DNA of 11,849 nt from contig JAEYUD010000021.1 in assembly GCA_023433685.1 (NCBI GenBank), positions 1-11,849 of the forward strand, in the 5' to 3' direction. The position numbers and the translations under genes were made by a program. This DNA is from Bacteroidota bacterium. Lineage in GTDB: Bacteria; Bacteroidota; Ignavibacteria; Ignavibacteriales; Ignavibacteriaceae. The notes under the pieces were generated by a model, which made no database searches, was not told the DNA's origin, and saw nothing but the letters and a program-made list of their open reading frames with translations. Shown in pieces: positions 1 to 6,888 of this stretch. Each line of letters opens with the position of its first letter. The stretch's first letter is position 1.

Positions 1-348
1 CTCTTCACCCGATGAGCAGGCAGCACAAAATATTTTGATTTTCTCTTTTTTTCGAAGGGATTCCCGGGCGAGTGTCGCCATTGTCGCGAGGGTCTCCGGC
101 TCCCTGATGAAGTAAGTCTCGTTTACAGAGAAAAGCTCGATTATCTCATCATCCACCTCGTTAAAGAGATCATGATTTATCCCGGTTTCAAACTGGGCGA
201 TAACCCTCTCCAAGCCGAATTTCATACTCAACTTACCCAATATAAATGCAGAATTCTCTATTTTAGACGGGAGGATAAACCAACCAAACTTCTTCTCTAT
301 GTATCCCGAAAACTTCCGGAATATATCAACATTCTCCTTATTCCTCAT
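1..348 (-). CDS. cheR: CheR-type chemotaxis protein methyltransferase, N-terminal part (cut by left window edge)
   Basis: This is the first 116 codons of a gene that continues past base 1. CheR enzymes methylate glutamates on chemoreceptors using S-adenosylmethionine, which sets receptor adaptation in the cytoplasm. Residues 1-75 fit the helical CheR N-terminal domain. Residues 76-83 read NETYFIRE, the family's characteristic N-E-T-x-F-x-R-E stretch. Residues 108-116 read CAACSSGEE, the SAM-binding motif I (usually AACSTGEE). The ATG at 348 is preceded by AAGGGGAG with a 4-base spacer, and it overlaps the end of cheW by 11 bases, so the two are probably co-translated. The catalytic C-terminal half is outside the window. 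Whether it is a plain CheR or a fusion (for example with TPR repeats) cannot be seen. Identification rests on the two motifs and the cheW neighbour. Confidence 0.9.
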   Translation of the reverse strand, partial: MRNKENVDIFRKFSGYIEKKFGWFILPSKIENSAFILGKLSMKFGLERVIAQFETGINHDLFNEVDDEIIELFSVNETYFIREPETLATMATLARESLRKKEKIKIFCAACSSGEE

Positions 349-802
349 ATAGCTCCCCTTGAGTTATTTTTTCACCTGTTGTAAGGTCTATCAGAATATC
401 TTCCCTTATCAATGCCCCGGGGTCATCCAAAATATAACGCCCGGCTTCATCGATCAGCAACCTCCCTTTTGTGTATGTGTTAACTGCAAGATCCTTGAAA
501 CTGTCTGGATCGATCTCCAGCACATCTTTCACTTCATCGACAACCAGTAAAAAACGGAAGCCATTCCAGTTCATAAGGATCATTTTGTTTGAGAGCCCAA
601 TTCCCTTGAAATGAATTCCAAGTTTTTCATGAATGGAAACCAAAGCGAAGGGTTCGCCCGCGATAATCACGAATCCCGTTACAGAGGGGTGCTCACCAAC
701 GGGATAGTCCATTGGCGCGGCGGCAGGATAAACCTTCGAAACGAACCTTATAGGTACGAAAAACTCGTATTTCCCGATGCTGAATCTCAAGTGGTTTTCC
801 AT
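338..802 (-). CDS. cheW: CheW-like chemotaxis coupling protein (divergent)
   Basis: This 154-residue protein is one CheW domain, the usual size for a stand-alone CheW. CheW bridges chemoreceptors and the histidine kinase CheA in cytoplasmic signalling arrays. The fold is suggested by the opening LRFSIGKYEFFVPIRFVSKV, the central segment at residues 41-62 (VTGFVIIAGEPFALVSIHEK onward), and the late segment RFLLVVDEVKDVLEI (83-97). The usual N-L-R-G followed by P-x-x-D-L is replaced here by I-I-A-G (46-49) and A-L-V-S-I (53-57), so the conserved Arg and Asn are missing and the protein is atypical. It starts 17 bases after the glycosidase stop; the only SD-like bases (AAAGG) are about 13 bases from the ATG. 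The next gene is cheR, with an 11-base overlap. It could serve a specialised chemosensory pathway rather than flagellar taxis, but no cheA or receptor gene is in view. Confidence 0.82.
   Translation of the reverse strand: MENHLRFSIGKYEFFVPIRFVSKVYPAAAPMDYPVGEHPSVTGFVIIAGEPFALVSIHEKLGIHFKGIGLSNKMILMNWNGFRFLLVVDEVKDVLEIDPDSFKDLAVNTYTKGRLLIDEAGRYILDDPGALIREDILIDLTTGEKITQGELYEE
349..360 (-). promoter_or_regulatory. Strong ribosome binding site of cheR inside cheW
   Basis: On the minus strand AAGGGGAG (360..353) lies 4 bases before the ATG at 348. It sits within the last codons of cheW. It fixes the cheR start and suggests that cheR is translated at a good rate despite overlapping the upstream gene by 11 bases. 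Confidence 0.7.
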
Positions 803-819
803 CGCGTGCCGGTTACCTT

Positions 820-3282
820 TTACTTTAGAAGCACCATTTTGTGGGTGATCGTCTTTCCACCCTGTTCGAGAACCGCGAGGTATACACCACTCGGATATTT
901 GGCCGCATCCCAGGTTACATCATACTTTCCGGGCATCTGATAACCATCAAGAAGTGTAGCCAGTTTCGCGCCGGTGATATCGAATATCCGCAGGCGGGCA
1001 ATTCCGGCTTTATCAAGCACGTATCTGATCCTGGTTTCAGGATTGAATGGATTTGGGTAGTTCCCCGCGAGCGCGAATCCGGATGGCAATTCTTCATCTT
1101 CCACTGAAACGGGTGTATTGCCGGGATATGAGACCTGAAGGTTGTCAATATAAATTGTTCCGGAATAAACCTGCCCGACCACCCGGTCACTTCCCAGCCT
1201 GATCTGAATCTCCTTAAGTCTTATCGGAAAGTACAAAGTTCCGGTGGTACCCGCCGGGGCAGCCCTGTTAACAGGTGTTTTTGTCTCCGCGAACATCAAT
1301 GAGGTGATATATTGAGGCATCGTTATTCTGAAAAGCTCGTTGTTCTCATCAGTTATCATATAAGTTACATGGTGCTGCGGACCGTCGGCTTTTACATCAA
1401 GGTGGATCGAATCAGGGACACCAAAAACGGGTATATCGGTTTTAAGATAGATATAGTAAAACTGTCCCGTCTGGTATGTGAACTTGTAGTTTATCCTGAA
1501 CGATTTAGGGGAAGTGGTGAATGTATCAGCGCTCGCGGTCACGTTGGTACCGGAACTGTCTGTCATTACATATTCCACATTCCAGCCCGTCAGATCGTCC
1601 ATTCCGCTCAATAGACGGTTGGATGTGCCGATCTCCACGTTAATGGTCACAGTATCTTTATTACCCCTGTGATCAGCTATTACTCTTGTTGAACCGGATG
1701 CCTTTCCCTTGAATCTTCCAACTGAATCAACCGAACCCACCGATGGATCTGAAACCGACCAGTTATAGAGACGAAGTTCAAGATTTCGTGGAGCACCATC
1801 GAGATCCCACGCCTGCGCGGTAAGGGGCACAATTCGGGATGTATCGGTGACCGAGAGTTCCGGGGATACTTCGATACGTGTGATGCCTTTTATAACTACA
1901 AGAGCAGAGTCTTTAAACCCTTGATAGTTTACATACACATATCCGGTATCAGGGTTATTTCCGGCGGTTAGAGTGGTTCCGTTTAGGGTCGCGCCGAATC
2001 CTGGTGAGAGGGAATACTGCGCGGTTGCCTGATTTACAGGGACAGGATTGAACCAGTCATCAAATCCAGAAACCGAAAATGAAACCGATTCGCCATGGTA
2101 GAGTCTGTAAGAACCTGGTGATATTCTTACTTTGTTCAGAGAACCCTGCGGAGTTGAAGTGAAAACCGCTACCGCATTCGATACGGTTCTCTCGACCCCG
2201 TCGGAAGTCACATTCAGCACTGAATCCCTCACAAAGAAGGTGGTTGAACCTCCGCCATCAAGATTTATCGCCTGATAAATACCGATCCGCTGCATAAAAT
2301 CTGCAAGTTCGTGCAATGTCATTCCCACGCTGGCTGCGGAACGTCCATCGACAGCCACAAAATAAACCTTTGAAGAATCACGCGAAAACCCGATCGCTGT
2401 TCTGGGGTGCCTTTCATAAGTGTGAGATGGCCCTCCCTCCTCCAGATAACCCTGATCAACATAGTCGGCACCGTTAGAAATTATTTTTGGGTAGCCACCG
2501 ATCATTTCCTTGATCCTTTTGATTCCCGGGGTAAGATTCAGCAGAAGTTTGAGGGTGTCACCAATATTCACATTGTTCGAGAGCCATGTGCCGGCACTTC
2601 CGTTTCCGGAGAGCACCTTAACCGAGTCGTTAATTGCCATCCCGCCAACGCCTGAAACCTTGTTGGTAACCACGCAGACCACAGTATCGTTTGCATACCA
2701 TGAAGTAAGCGAACGGAGCGCCACTTCGGTACCATAAATATTTGTGCCGGTGGTTGAACCCATAAATTTGTTGTAAAGCACCATCATATCGGTGCCACGG
2801 GTTTCGTTTACTCCCGATATTGCAGTATTAAGATTTTTTTTGATCACTTTGCCCGAAAATGAAGGACGCGCTATCATGGGAATTTTCTGGTCACTGAAGC
2901 CGATTACGGAGGGTCCGCCGGGTCTTCTGAGCAACTCTCCGTCCCGCATTTGAGTATTGATAGGGATACCTGTACCGCCGTAAAAATCGCCGTTAATTGC
3001 ACCAACCGCGACGTGACCGGGGTAGCTCCGCCTGCGCGCCATCGAGCTTGTCTGCTCATAACCCGCGAGCCTGTCTTGCGCTTTAATGGTTTCGATAGAG
3101 TTATAGGGTACATTCATGTCGATCTCAAGTACGTAGATCTTCCACGGCTTACTATACTCCATGTAATGCTTGTAGAATATTCCCATCCCCACTTGAAGGT
3201 TGGAGACAGTGTCAAAATTCAATTGGGCGAAAAGTGGGGAGGTGAGAAATAAAAACAGTGCAATATTGAGTAATTTTTTCAT
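820..3282 (-). CDS. Secreted phosphodiester glycosidase (NAGPA/DUF2233 domain) with Ig-like domains and T9SS sorting domain
   Basis: This 820-residue exported protein starts with a signal peptide (MKKLLNIALFLFLTSPLFA, cut before Gln20). Residues about 85-376 match the phosphodiester glycosidase family related to human NAGPA, the enzyme that uncovers mannose-6-phosphate. Visible landmarks are AINGDFYGG (95-103), ERHPRTAIGFS (290-300), VAVDGR (309-314) and NLDGGGSTTF (340-349). Then come an Ig-like segment (383-465), a second Ig-like segment of Big_2 type (467-552), and a beta-rich segment (about 560-719) that resembles a jelly-roll carbohydrate-binding module. Residues 733-820 are a T9SS type A sorting domain (FALAGNYPNPFNPETRIRY; ends THKMVLLK). 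The protein is therefore expected on the cell surface or released. The natural substrate is unknown; a glycan phosphodiester or 1-phospho-sugar bond in a surface polymer is a family-based guess. The gene has its own promoter-like region upstream, and cheW follows after 17 bases. Confidence 0.9.
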   Translation of the reverse strand: MKKLLNIALFLFLTSPLFAQLNFDTVSNLQVGMGIFYKHYMEYSKPWKIYVLEIDMNVPYNSIETIKAQDRLAGYEQTSSMARRRSYPGHVAVGAINGDFYGGTGIPINTQMRDGELLRRPGGPSVIGFSDQKIPMIARPSFSGKVIKKNLNTAISGVNETRGTDMMVLYNKFMGSTTGTNIYGTEVALRSLTSWYANDTVVCVVTNKVSGVGGMAINDSVKVLSGNGSAGTWLSNNVNIGDTLKLLLNLTPGIKRIKEMIGGYPKIISNGADYVDQGYLEEGGPSHTYERHPRTAIGFSRDSSKVYFVAVDGRSAASVGMTLHELADFMQRIGIYQAINLDGGGSTTFFVRDSVLNVTSDGVERTVSNAVAVFTSTPQGSLNKVRISPGSYRLYHGESVSFSVSGFDDWFNPVPVNQATAQYSLSPGFGATLNGTTLTAGNNPDTGYVYVNYQGFKDSALVVIKGITRIEVSPELSVTDTSRIVPLTAQAWDLDGAPRNLELRLYNWSVSDPSVGSVDSVGRFKGKASGSTRVIADHRGNKDTVTINVEIGTSNRLLSGMDDLTGWNVEYVMTDSSGTNVTASADTFTTSPKSFRINYKFTYQTGQFYYIYLKTDIPVFGVPDSIHLDVKADGPQHHVTYMITDENNELFRITMPQYITSLMFAETKTPVNRAAPAGTTGTLYFPIRLKEIQIRLGSDRVVGQVYSGTIYIDNLQVSYPGNTPVSVEDEELPSGFALAGNYPNPFNPETRIRYVLDKAGIARLRIFDITGAKLATLLDGYQMPGKYDVTWDAAKYPSGVYLAVLEQGGKTITHKMVLLK

Positions 3283-3324
3283 TTCATGTGCCGGAATATT
3301 TTGTGGACAAAACGCGTAATCGCA

Positions 3325-3352
3325 TTTATAAATTTAGGTAAAATATTCTCAA
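3325..3352 (-). promoter_or_regulatory. Candidate promoter of the secreted glycosidase gene
   Basis: Reading the minus strand, TTGAGA (3352..3347) and TATAAA (3330..3325) are separated by 16 bases. They resemble -35 and -10 boxes of a housekeeping sigma factor. This would give a leader of roughly 35 bases before the ATG at 3282. The surroundings are AT-rich. No Bacteroidetes-type TAnnTTTG box is obvious. Pattern matching only. Confidence 0.4.
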
Positions 3353-3397
3353 TTTGAAAAGAAGAGGAAGAGAAGTGTGACCAATATCCTCTCTTCC
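3350..3397 (-). terminator. Possible intrinsic terminator after the MBL hydrolase gene
   Basis: On the minus strand GGAAGAGAGG (3397..3388) can pair with CTTCTCTTCC (3375..3366), a 10-bp stem with one G-U pair and a 12-base loop. It is followed by a pyrimidine-rich tail (TCTTCTTTTC) rather than a pure T-run. It lies about 30 bases after the MBL gene stop, where a terminator would be expected. The GC content of the stem is modest, so termination may be leaky. Confidence 0.45.
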
Positions 3398-3426
3398 GTA
3401 AAAAGTTTTTGTTTTGCCCTTGTTAC

Positions 3427-4065
3427 TTAGACGAGGAAGGGATTCGAAACCCTCTCCTGCCCGATCGTGGTAGGTTCACCGTGTCCGGGATACACAACAG
3501 TTTCATCCGGAAGGGTTAAAAGTTTCGTGCGGATTGAACTAACAAGGAGGTCGTGATCCCCATGCCCGAGGTCTGTTCTTCCGATACTTCCGTTGAAGAG
3601 GACATCACCGGCAATTAGTACTCCCTCCTGCTTGATGTAGAGGCAGAACTCACCCGGTGAGTGCCCGGGTGTGAACAGGGGTTTTATCGAGATGTTACCG
3701 AGAGTCAATGATGTGTTTTCGTCATAAAAACCGCCGGGCGCGTCAACAGACTCCATTTCGAGACCGAATTGGCGGGCTATATTCGTACTTCCTTCAAGAA
3801 GAAAAATATCTTTTTCAGGTACGAGATACTCCGGTGACCAGGTTTTCTTAACGAAGTTGTTTCCAAAGATATGATCGATGTGGCAGTGTGTATTGATCAG
3901 ATATTTTACCGTCAATCCCGAAGCGGTCACGTACTCTTCAAGTTCCATCTCCTCGGCCGGATTGTAGCATCCGGGATCGATTATCGCTGCCTCAAGGGTA
4001 ACGGGATCGTGAATCACATACGTGTTTTCATCGAAGGGATTGAAAACGAGGGTTCTAATTTCCAT
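3427..4065 (-). CDS. MBL-fold metallo-hydrolase, glyoxalase II/YcbL-like
   Basis: This 212-residue cytoplasmic enzyme of the metallo-beta-lactamase fold has a complete set of metal ligands: the THCHIDH motif (His60, His62, Asp64, His65), His135 in FTPGHSPGEF, Asp154 in IAGDVLF, and His195 in YPGHGEPT. The segment GRTDLGHGD (162-170) is typical of the short YcbL-like branch of glyoxalase II-related proteins. That branch hydrolyses thioesters or related compounds but lacks the C-terminal glutathione-binding domain of true GloB. Exact substrate is unknown. The ATG at 4065 has AGGA six bases upstream and overlaps the aroC stop by 11 bases, so it is expected to be co-expressed with aroC. No biochemical link to the shikimate pathway is evident; pairing may only reflect a shared transcript. 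Confidence 0.88.
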   Translation of the reverse strand: MEIRTLVFNPFDENTYVIHDPVTLEAAIIDPGCYNPAEEMELEEYVTASGLTVKYLINTHCHIDHIFGNNFVKKTWSPEYLVPEKDIFLLEGSTNIARQFGLEMESVDAPGGFYDENTSLTLGNISIKPLFTPGHSPGEFCLYIKQEGVLIAGDVLFNGSIGRTDLGHGDHDLLVSSIRTKLLTLPDETVVYPGHGEPTTIGQERVSNPFLV

Positions 4066-5275
4066 TTTTTGTCCTGAAGTTTTCCATTAGACGGCTGTGG
4101 ATATTTTCACTGTAATTTTTGAAATTGGTGACAGATTCCGAAACCGAATCACCCCCAAACTTGTCGAGATAAAATTGAGCGAGTGTCCAGGCTAGCACTG
4201 CTTCAGCTATCACGGCGCACGCGGGCACGGCGGTAAAATCGCTTCTCTCCCTGCGGGCTTCGATCTCTTCAAATGTTGAAAGATCAACACTCTTTAGCGG
4301 CATCATCAGTGTGGCGATAGGTTTCATGGCAACCCTGACAAGAATGTCTTCACCGTTGGAAGTGCCACCTTCTATTCCACCGGCGCGGTTGGTCTTTCTG
4401 CTTATCTTTCCATCTTTAAGTATGATCTCATCGTGGACTTCTGAACCGGGAGTGGTTGCCACTTCAAACCCGGCACCAATTCCCACAGCCTTAACGGCGT
4501 TAATCGACATCATCGCGTGAGCGATCGAAGCATCGAGCTTACGGTCGTAGTGCACGAAACTTCCAACCCCCGGAACCAGACCTTCAGCCACAACCGCGAA
4601 CAGGCCTCCGAGGGTGTCGCCATCTTTTTTTGCCTGCCTGATCCTCTCCTTAATGGGTTCCTCAAGTTCAGGTATTGTAACACGAAGTTCACTTTCTTCT
4701 GCCAAACCTGTAAGTTCAGCAAGATCAGGTGCCTGCTTTAGCATAAGCCGGTCGTAAAGGTCGCCGGAACCACTGATTCCACCAATATTCTCCACAAAAC
4801 TTGAAATGGTAACACCATACTGCCGTAATAATTGTTTGGCGAGTGAACCCGCTACCACTCTTACAGCAGTCTCACGGGCGCTCGAGCGCTCGATCGAGTT
4901 TCTGATGTCATCAAGATCATACTTTGTTACACCGACAAGATCGGCGTGGCCGGGCCTTGGAATTGTGATCTTTTCAATCTCCTCATCCACAGGGGTAACG
5001 GACATTTTGGAGCCCCAGTTCTCCCAGTCTTTGTTCCTTACAATTATTGAAACCGGTGAACCGGTGGTCTTGCCGAAACGGATACCCGCGAGCACTTCCG
5101 CGGTGTCTTTTTCAATTTTCATTCTTCCACCGCGCCCGTAACCACCCTGCCTTCTGGCAAGCTCGCGGTTTATTTCATCAATGCTGATCTCAAGGTTCGC
5201 GGGGAATCCCTCAACTATCAGAACAAGTGCCTGACCGTGGGACTCTCCAGCAGTTAAATATCGTATCTGTGACAT
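4055..5275 (-). CDS. aroC: Chorismate synthase
   Basis: Chorismate synthase converts 5-enolpyruvylshikimate-3-phosphate to chorismate using reduced FMN, the last common step of aromatic amino acid, folate and quinone biosynthesis. The 406-residue product has the family landmarks: TAGESHGQ (8-15), RRQGGYGRGGRM (41-52), RPGHADL (107-113), ERSSARETAVRVVAG (129-143), NRAGGIEGGTSNG (296-308) and RRERSDFTAVPA (341-352). The long GYGRGGRM form and the DWENWG segment resemble the Gram-positive/Thermotoga type rather than the shorter E. coli type. I chose the ATG at 5275 because the conserved N-terminus begins MSQIRYLTAGESHG there. An upstream in-frame ATG at 5335 would place the degP terminator inside the coding region. 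The Shine-Dalgarno is weak (GGAAATT before ATG). The MBL gene overlaps its 3' end by 11 bases. Confidence 0.97.
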   Translation of the reverse strand: MSQIRYLTAGESHGQALVLIVEGFPANLEISIDEINRELARRQGGYGRGGRMKIEKDTAEVLAGIRFGKTTGSPVSIIVRNKDWENWGSKMSVTPVDEEIEKITIPRPGHADLVGVTKYDLDDIRNSIERSSARETAVRVVAGSLAKQLLRQYGVTISSFVENIGGISGSGDLYDRLMLKQAPDLAELTGLAEESELRVTIPELEEPIKERIRQAKKDGDTLGGLFAVVAEGLVPGVGSFVHYDRKLDASIAHAMMSINAVKAVGIGAGFEVATTPGSEVHDEIILKDGKISRKTNRAGGIEGGTSNGEDILVRVAMKPIATLMMPLKSVDLSTFEEIEARRERSDFTAVPACAVIAEAVLAWTLAQFYLDKFGGDSVSESVTNFKNYSENIHSRLMENFRTKNGN

Positions 5276-5296
5276 AATTTCCAATTTAGTGTAGCC

Positions 5297-5332
5297 AAAA
5301 ATAAAAAAAATGCCGGTCAGAACCGGCATTTT
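5297..5332 (-). terminator. Intrinsic terminator after degP/htrA
   Basis: On the minus strand TGCCGGT and ACCGGCA form a perfect 7-bp GC-rich stem with a 4-base loop TCTG (stem arms 5328..5322 and 5317..5311). AAAA before and TTTT after extend it to 11 bp, and it is followed by a run of eight T and then ATTTTT. It lies 24 bases after the degP stop. The A-tract on the other side means it could also act in the plus direction, though no plus-strand gene is seen to need it. Confidence 0.88.
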
Positions 5333-5355
5333 CAAATAACATTCAAGCCTTCAAA

Positions 5356-6837
5356 TTAGTCAGGAATCTCAAGTCCAACGTATCTTGAATTCCCCTGGTT
5401 ATCGGAAACTTCAAGCAGAAGGGCTTTACCTTTACTGCTGTTTACGATCTTCTGGAGTTCAGCTACATTGGTAACTTCCTTCCTGTCGGCTCTTGTGATG
5501 ACCAATCCCCTGCCAAGACCCTGATCATAAGCGAGGCTGTAAGGCTTTACATCAGCGATCAACACACCTCCCTCAAGTTTGTACTGTTTGAGTTCAGCAG
5601 CCTTAAGGTTTCTGATCGTTAAACCAATATTTTCAAGTTTAACCTGATCTCCAATGGTTTCAGATTCCTGACCCGGGGTTTCTGTATCATTTTTTGCCAC
5701 GGACTTTTCATCTTCGCGGGGCTTAAGAACAACGGTTCTTTCAATTTTCTTACCGTCCCTCCAAAGGGTCAGCACCACTTTTGACCCGGCTGCCTTACCG
5801 GCTACATAGCTCTGAAGCGTATTCGGGGCATTAACTTCCTTGCTGTCAACCTTAAGGATAACATCGCCTTTCTTCACATCCGCCGCGGCGGCAGAACCAC
5901 CCTCACCCACTTTTTCGATGATCACGCCGGTGGGTTTGTCGAGACCGAGCGATTTGGCAAGAGCTGCATCAACTTCACGAATCTGAACACCGATGTAACC
6001 GCGACTGACTTTACCGTTGGCTATCAGGTCTTTTGCCACATTTTGGGCAAGATTGATCGGGATCGCGAATCCATATCCGATGTATGTACCGGTTCTGGTT
6101 GCAATAGCGGTGTTGATACCGATAACTGCCCCGTTAAGGTCAACCAAAGCACCACCACTGTTACCCGGGTTGATAACTGCATCTGTCTGGATGAAGTTCT
6201 CAACGCCATAACTGTCGTTTATCAGTCGGAGCGAACCTCTGTTTAGCGCGCTGATGATACCCGCGGTTACTGTGGAAGTGAGAGCGAGTGGATTACCGAT
6301 CGCCATTACCCACTGACCAACCTTCAGTTCATCACTGTTTCCAAGGTAAGCAGCGGGAAGCCCGGAGGCATTGATCTTGATAACGCCAAGATCAGTAAGA
6401 GGATCGGTACCTATTACCTTGGCTTCAAATTTTCTTCTGTCGTTCAGCACCACTTCAACTCTTTTGGCATTCTCAACCACATGGTTGTTAGTGAGAATAT
6501 AGCCATCGTTGCTGATGATGATACCACTTCCGGAGCCCTCAGACTCCTGCGGACCGCCGTTAAAATCGAACGGGAAGAAATCAAATCCTTTGTTCCCTTT
6601 CGATTCAGCTACCACGTTGATCTGAACGATCGCGGGGGTGACTTTCTCCGACACTTCAATGAAGGCCTGACTGAAGTTGTTCAGATCGGCGTTCGGCATC
6701 ACCGGTGCCCGGTCAGCTCCAAGCTTTACATCTGCAAGCCCGGGCTTAACCCATCCGAATCCGGATACAAGCACAGCTCCGAACAAAATACCAAGAACCA
6801 CAAGGGCGGCTGCCCCAAGAATGCTCTTTCCTCTCAT
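5356..6837 (-). CDS. degP: DegP/HtrA (Do family) periplasmic serine protease with two PDZ domains
   Basis: This 493-residue HtrA protease/chaperone for misfolded envelope proteins begins with a hydrophobic N-terminal segment (about residues 6-28). That segment has no clear signal peptidase site, so the enzyme is probably anchored in the inner membrane facing the periplasm. The trypsin-like domain carries the full triad: His119 in LTNNHVV, Asp149 in LTDLGVIK, and Ser227 in NPGNSGGA. PDZ1 spans about residues 278-372. An acidic, polar linker (374-399) leads to a divergent PDZ2 (about 402-490). The aromatic segment GFDFFPFDF (84-92) sits in the regulatory LA loop position. The ATG at 6837 has AGGA seven bases upstream. 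It follows recO by 51 bases with no obvious terminator, and a strong terminator follows its stop. DegP, DegQ and HtrA cannot be separated with certainty from sequence alone. Confidence 0.96.
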   Translation of the reverse strand: MRGKSILGAAALVVLGILFGAVLVSGFGWVKPGLADVKLGADRAPVMPNADLNNFSQAFIEVSEKVTPAIVQINVVAESKGNKGFDFFPFDFNGGPQESEGSGSGIIISNDGYILTNNHVVENAKRVEVVLNDRRKFEAKVIGTDPLTDLGVIKINASGLPAAYLGNSDELKVGQWVMAIGNPLALTSTVTAGIISALNRGSLRLINDSYGVENFIQTDAVINPGNSGGALVDLNGAVIGINTAIATRTGTYIGYGFAIPINLAQNVAKDLIANGKVSRGYIGVQIREVDAALAKSLGLDKPTGVIIEKVGEGGSAAAADVKKGDVILKVDSKEVNAPNTLQSYVAGKAAGSKVVLTLWRDGKKIERTVVLKPREDEKSVAKNDTETPGQESETIGDQVKLENIGLTIRNLKAAELKQYKLEGGVLIADVKPYSLAYDQGLGRGLVITRADRKEVTNVAELQKIVNSSKGKALLLEVSDNQGNSRYVGLEIPD

Positions 6838-6888
6838 TTTACAATCCTACTGTTTAGTTGAATAGATAAGCAATGAGTAACCAACTAT

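Noticed and set aside
611..940. Plus-strand open frame of 109 codons spanning the cheW/glycosidase junction
   Set aside because: Antisense to two well-supported genes with no recognisable motif.
4806..5141. Plus-strand open frame of 111 codons opposite aroC
   Set aside because: Fully antisense to highly conserved aroC sequence, with no ribosome site or family motif; a shadow frame.
5276..5335. N-terminal extension of AroC from the in-frame ATG at 5335 (20 extra residues)
   Set aside because: The extension would be encoded by the degP terminator hairpin and its T-tract, and the family N-terminus begins at the ATG at 5275.
6481..6861. Plus-strand open frame of 126 codons opposite the degP 5' end
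   Set aside because: It lies antisense to a conserved protease domain, has no recognisable protein features, and is explained as a shadow of the codon use on the other strand.
6838..6888. Short inverted repeat (GTTG...CAAC) before degP as an operator or heat-shock site
   Set aside because: Only four bases pair cleanly; nothing resembles a CIRCE element or a clear stress-sigma promoter.
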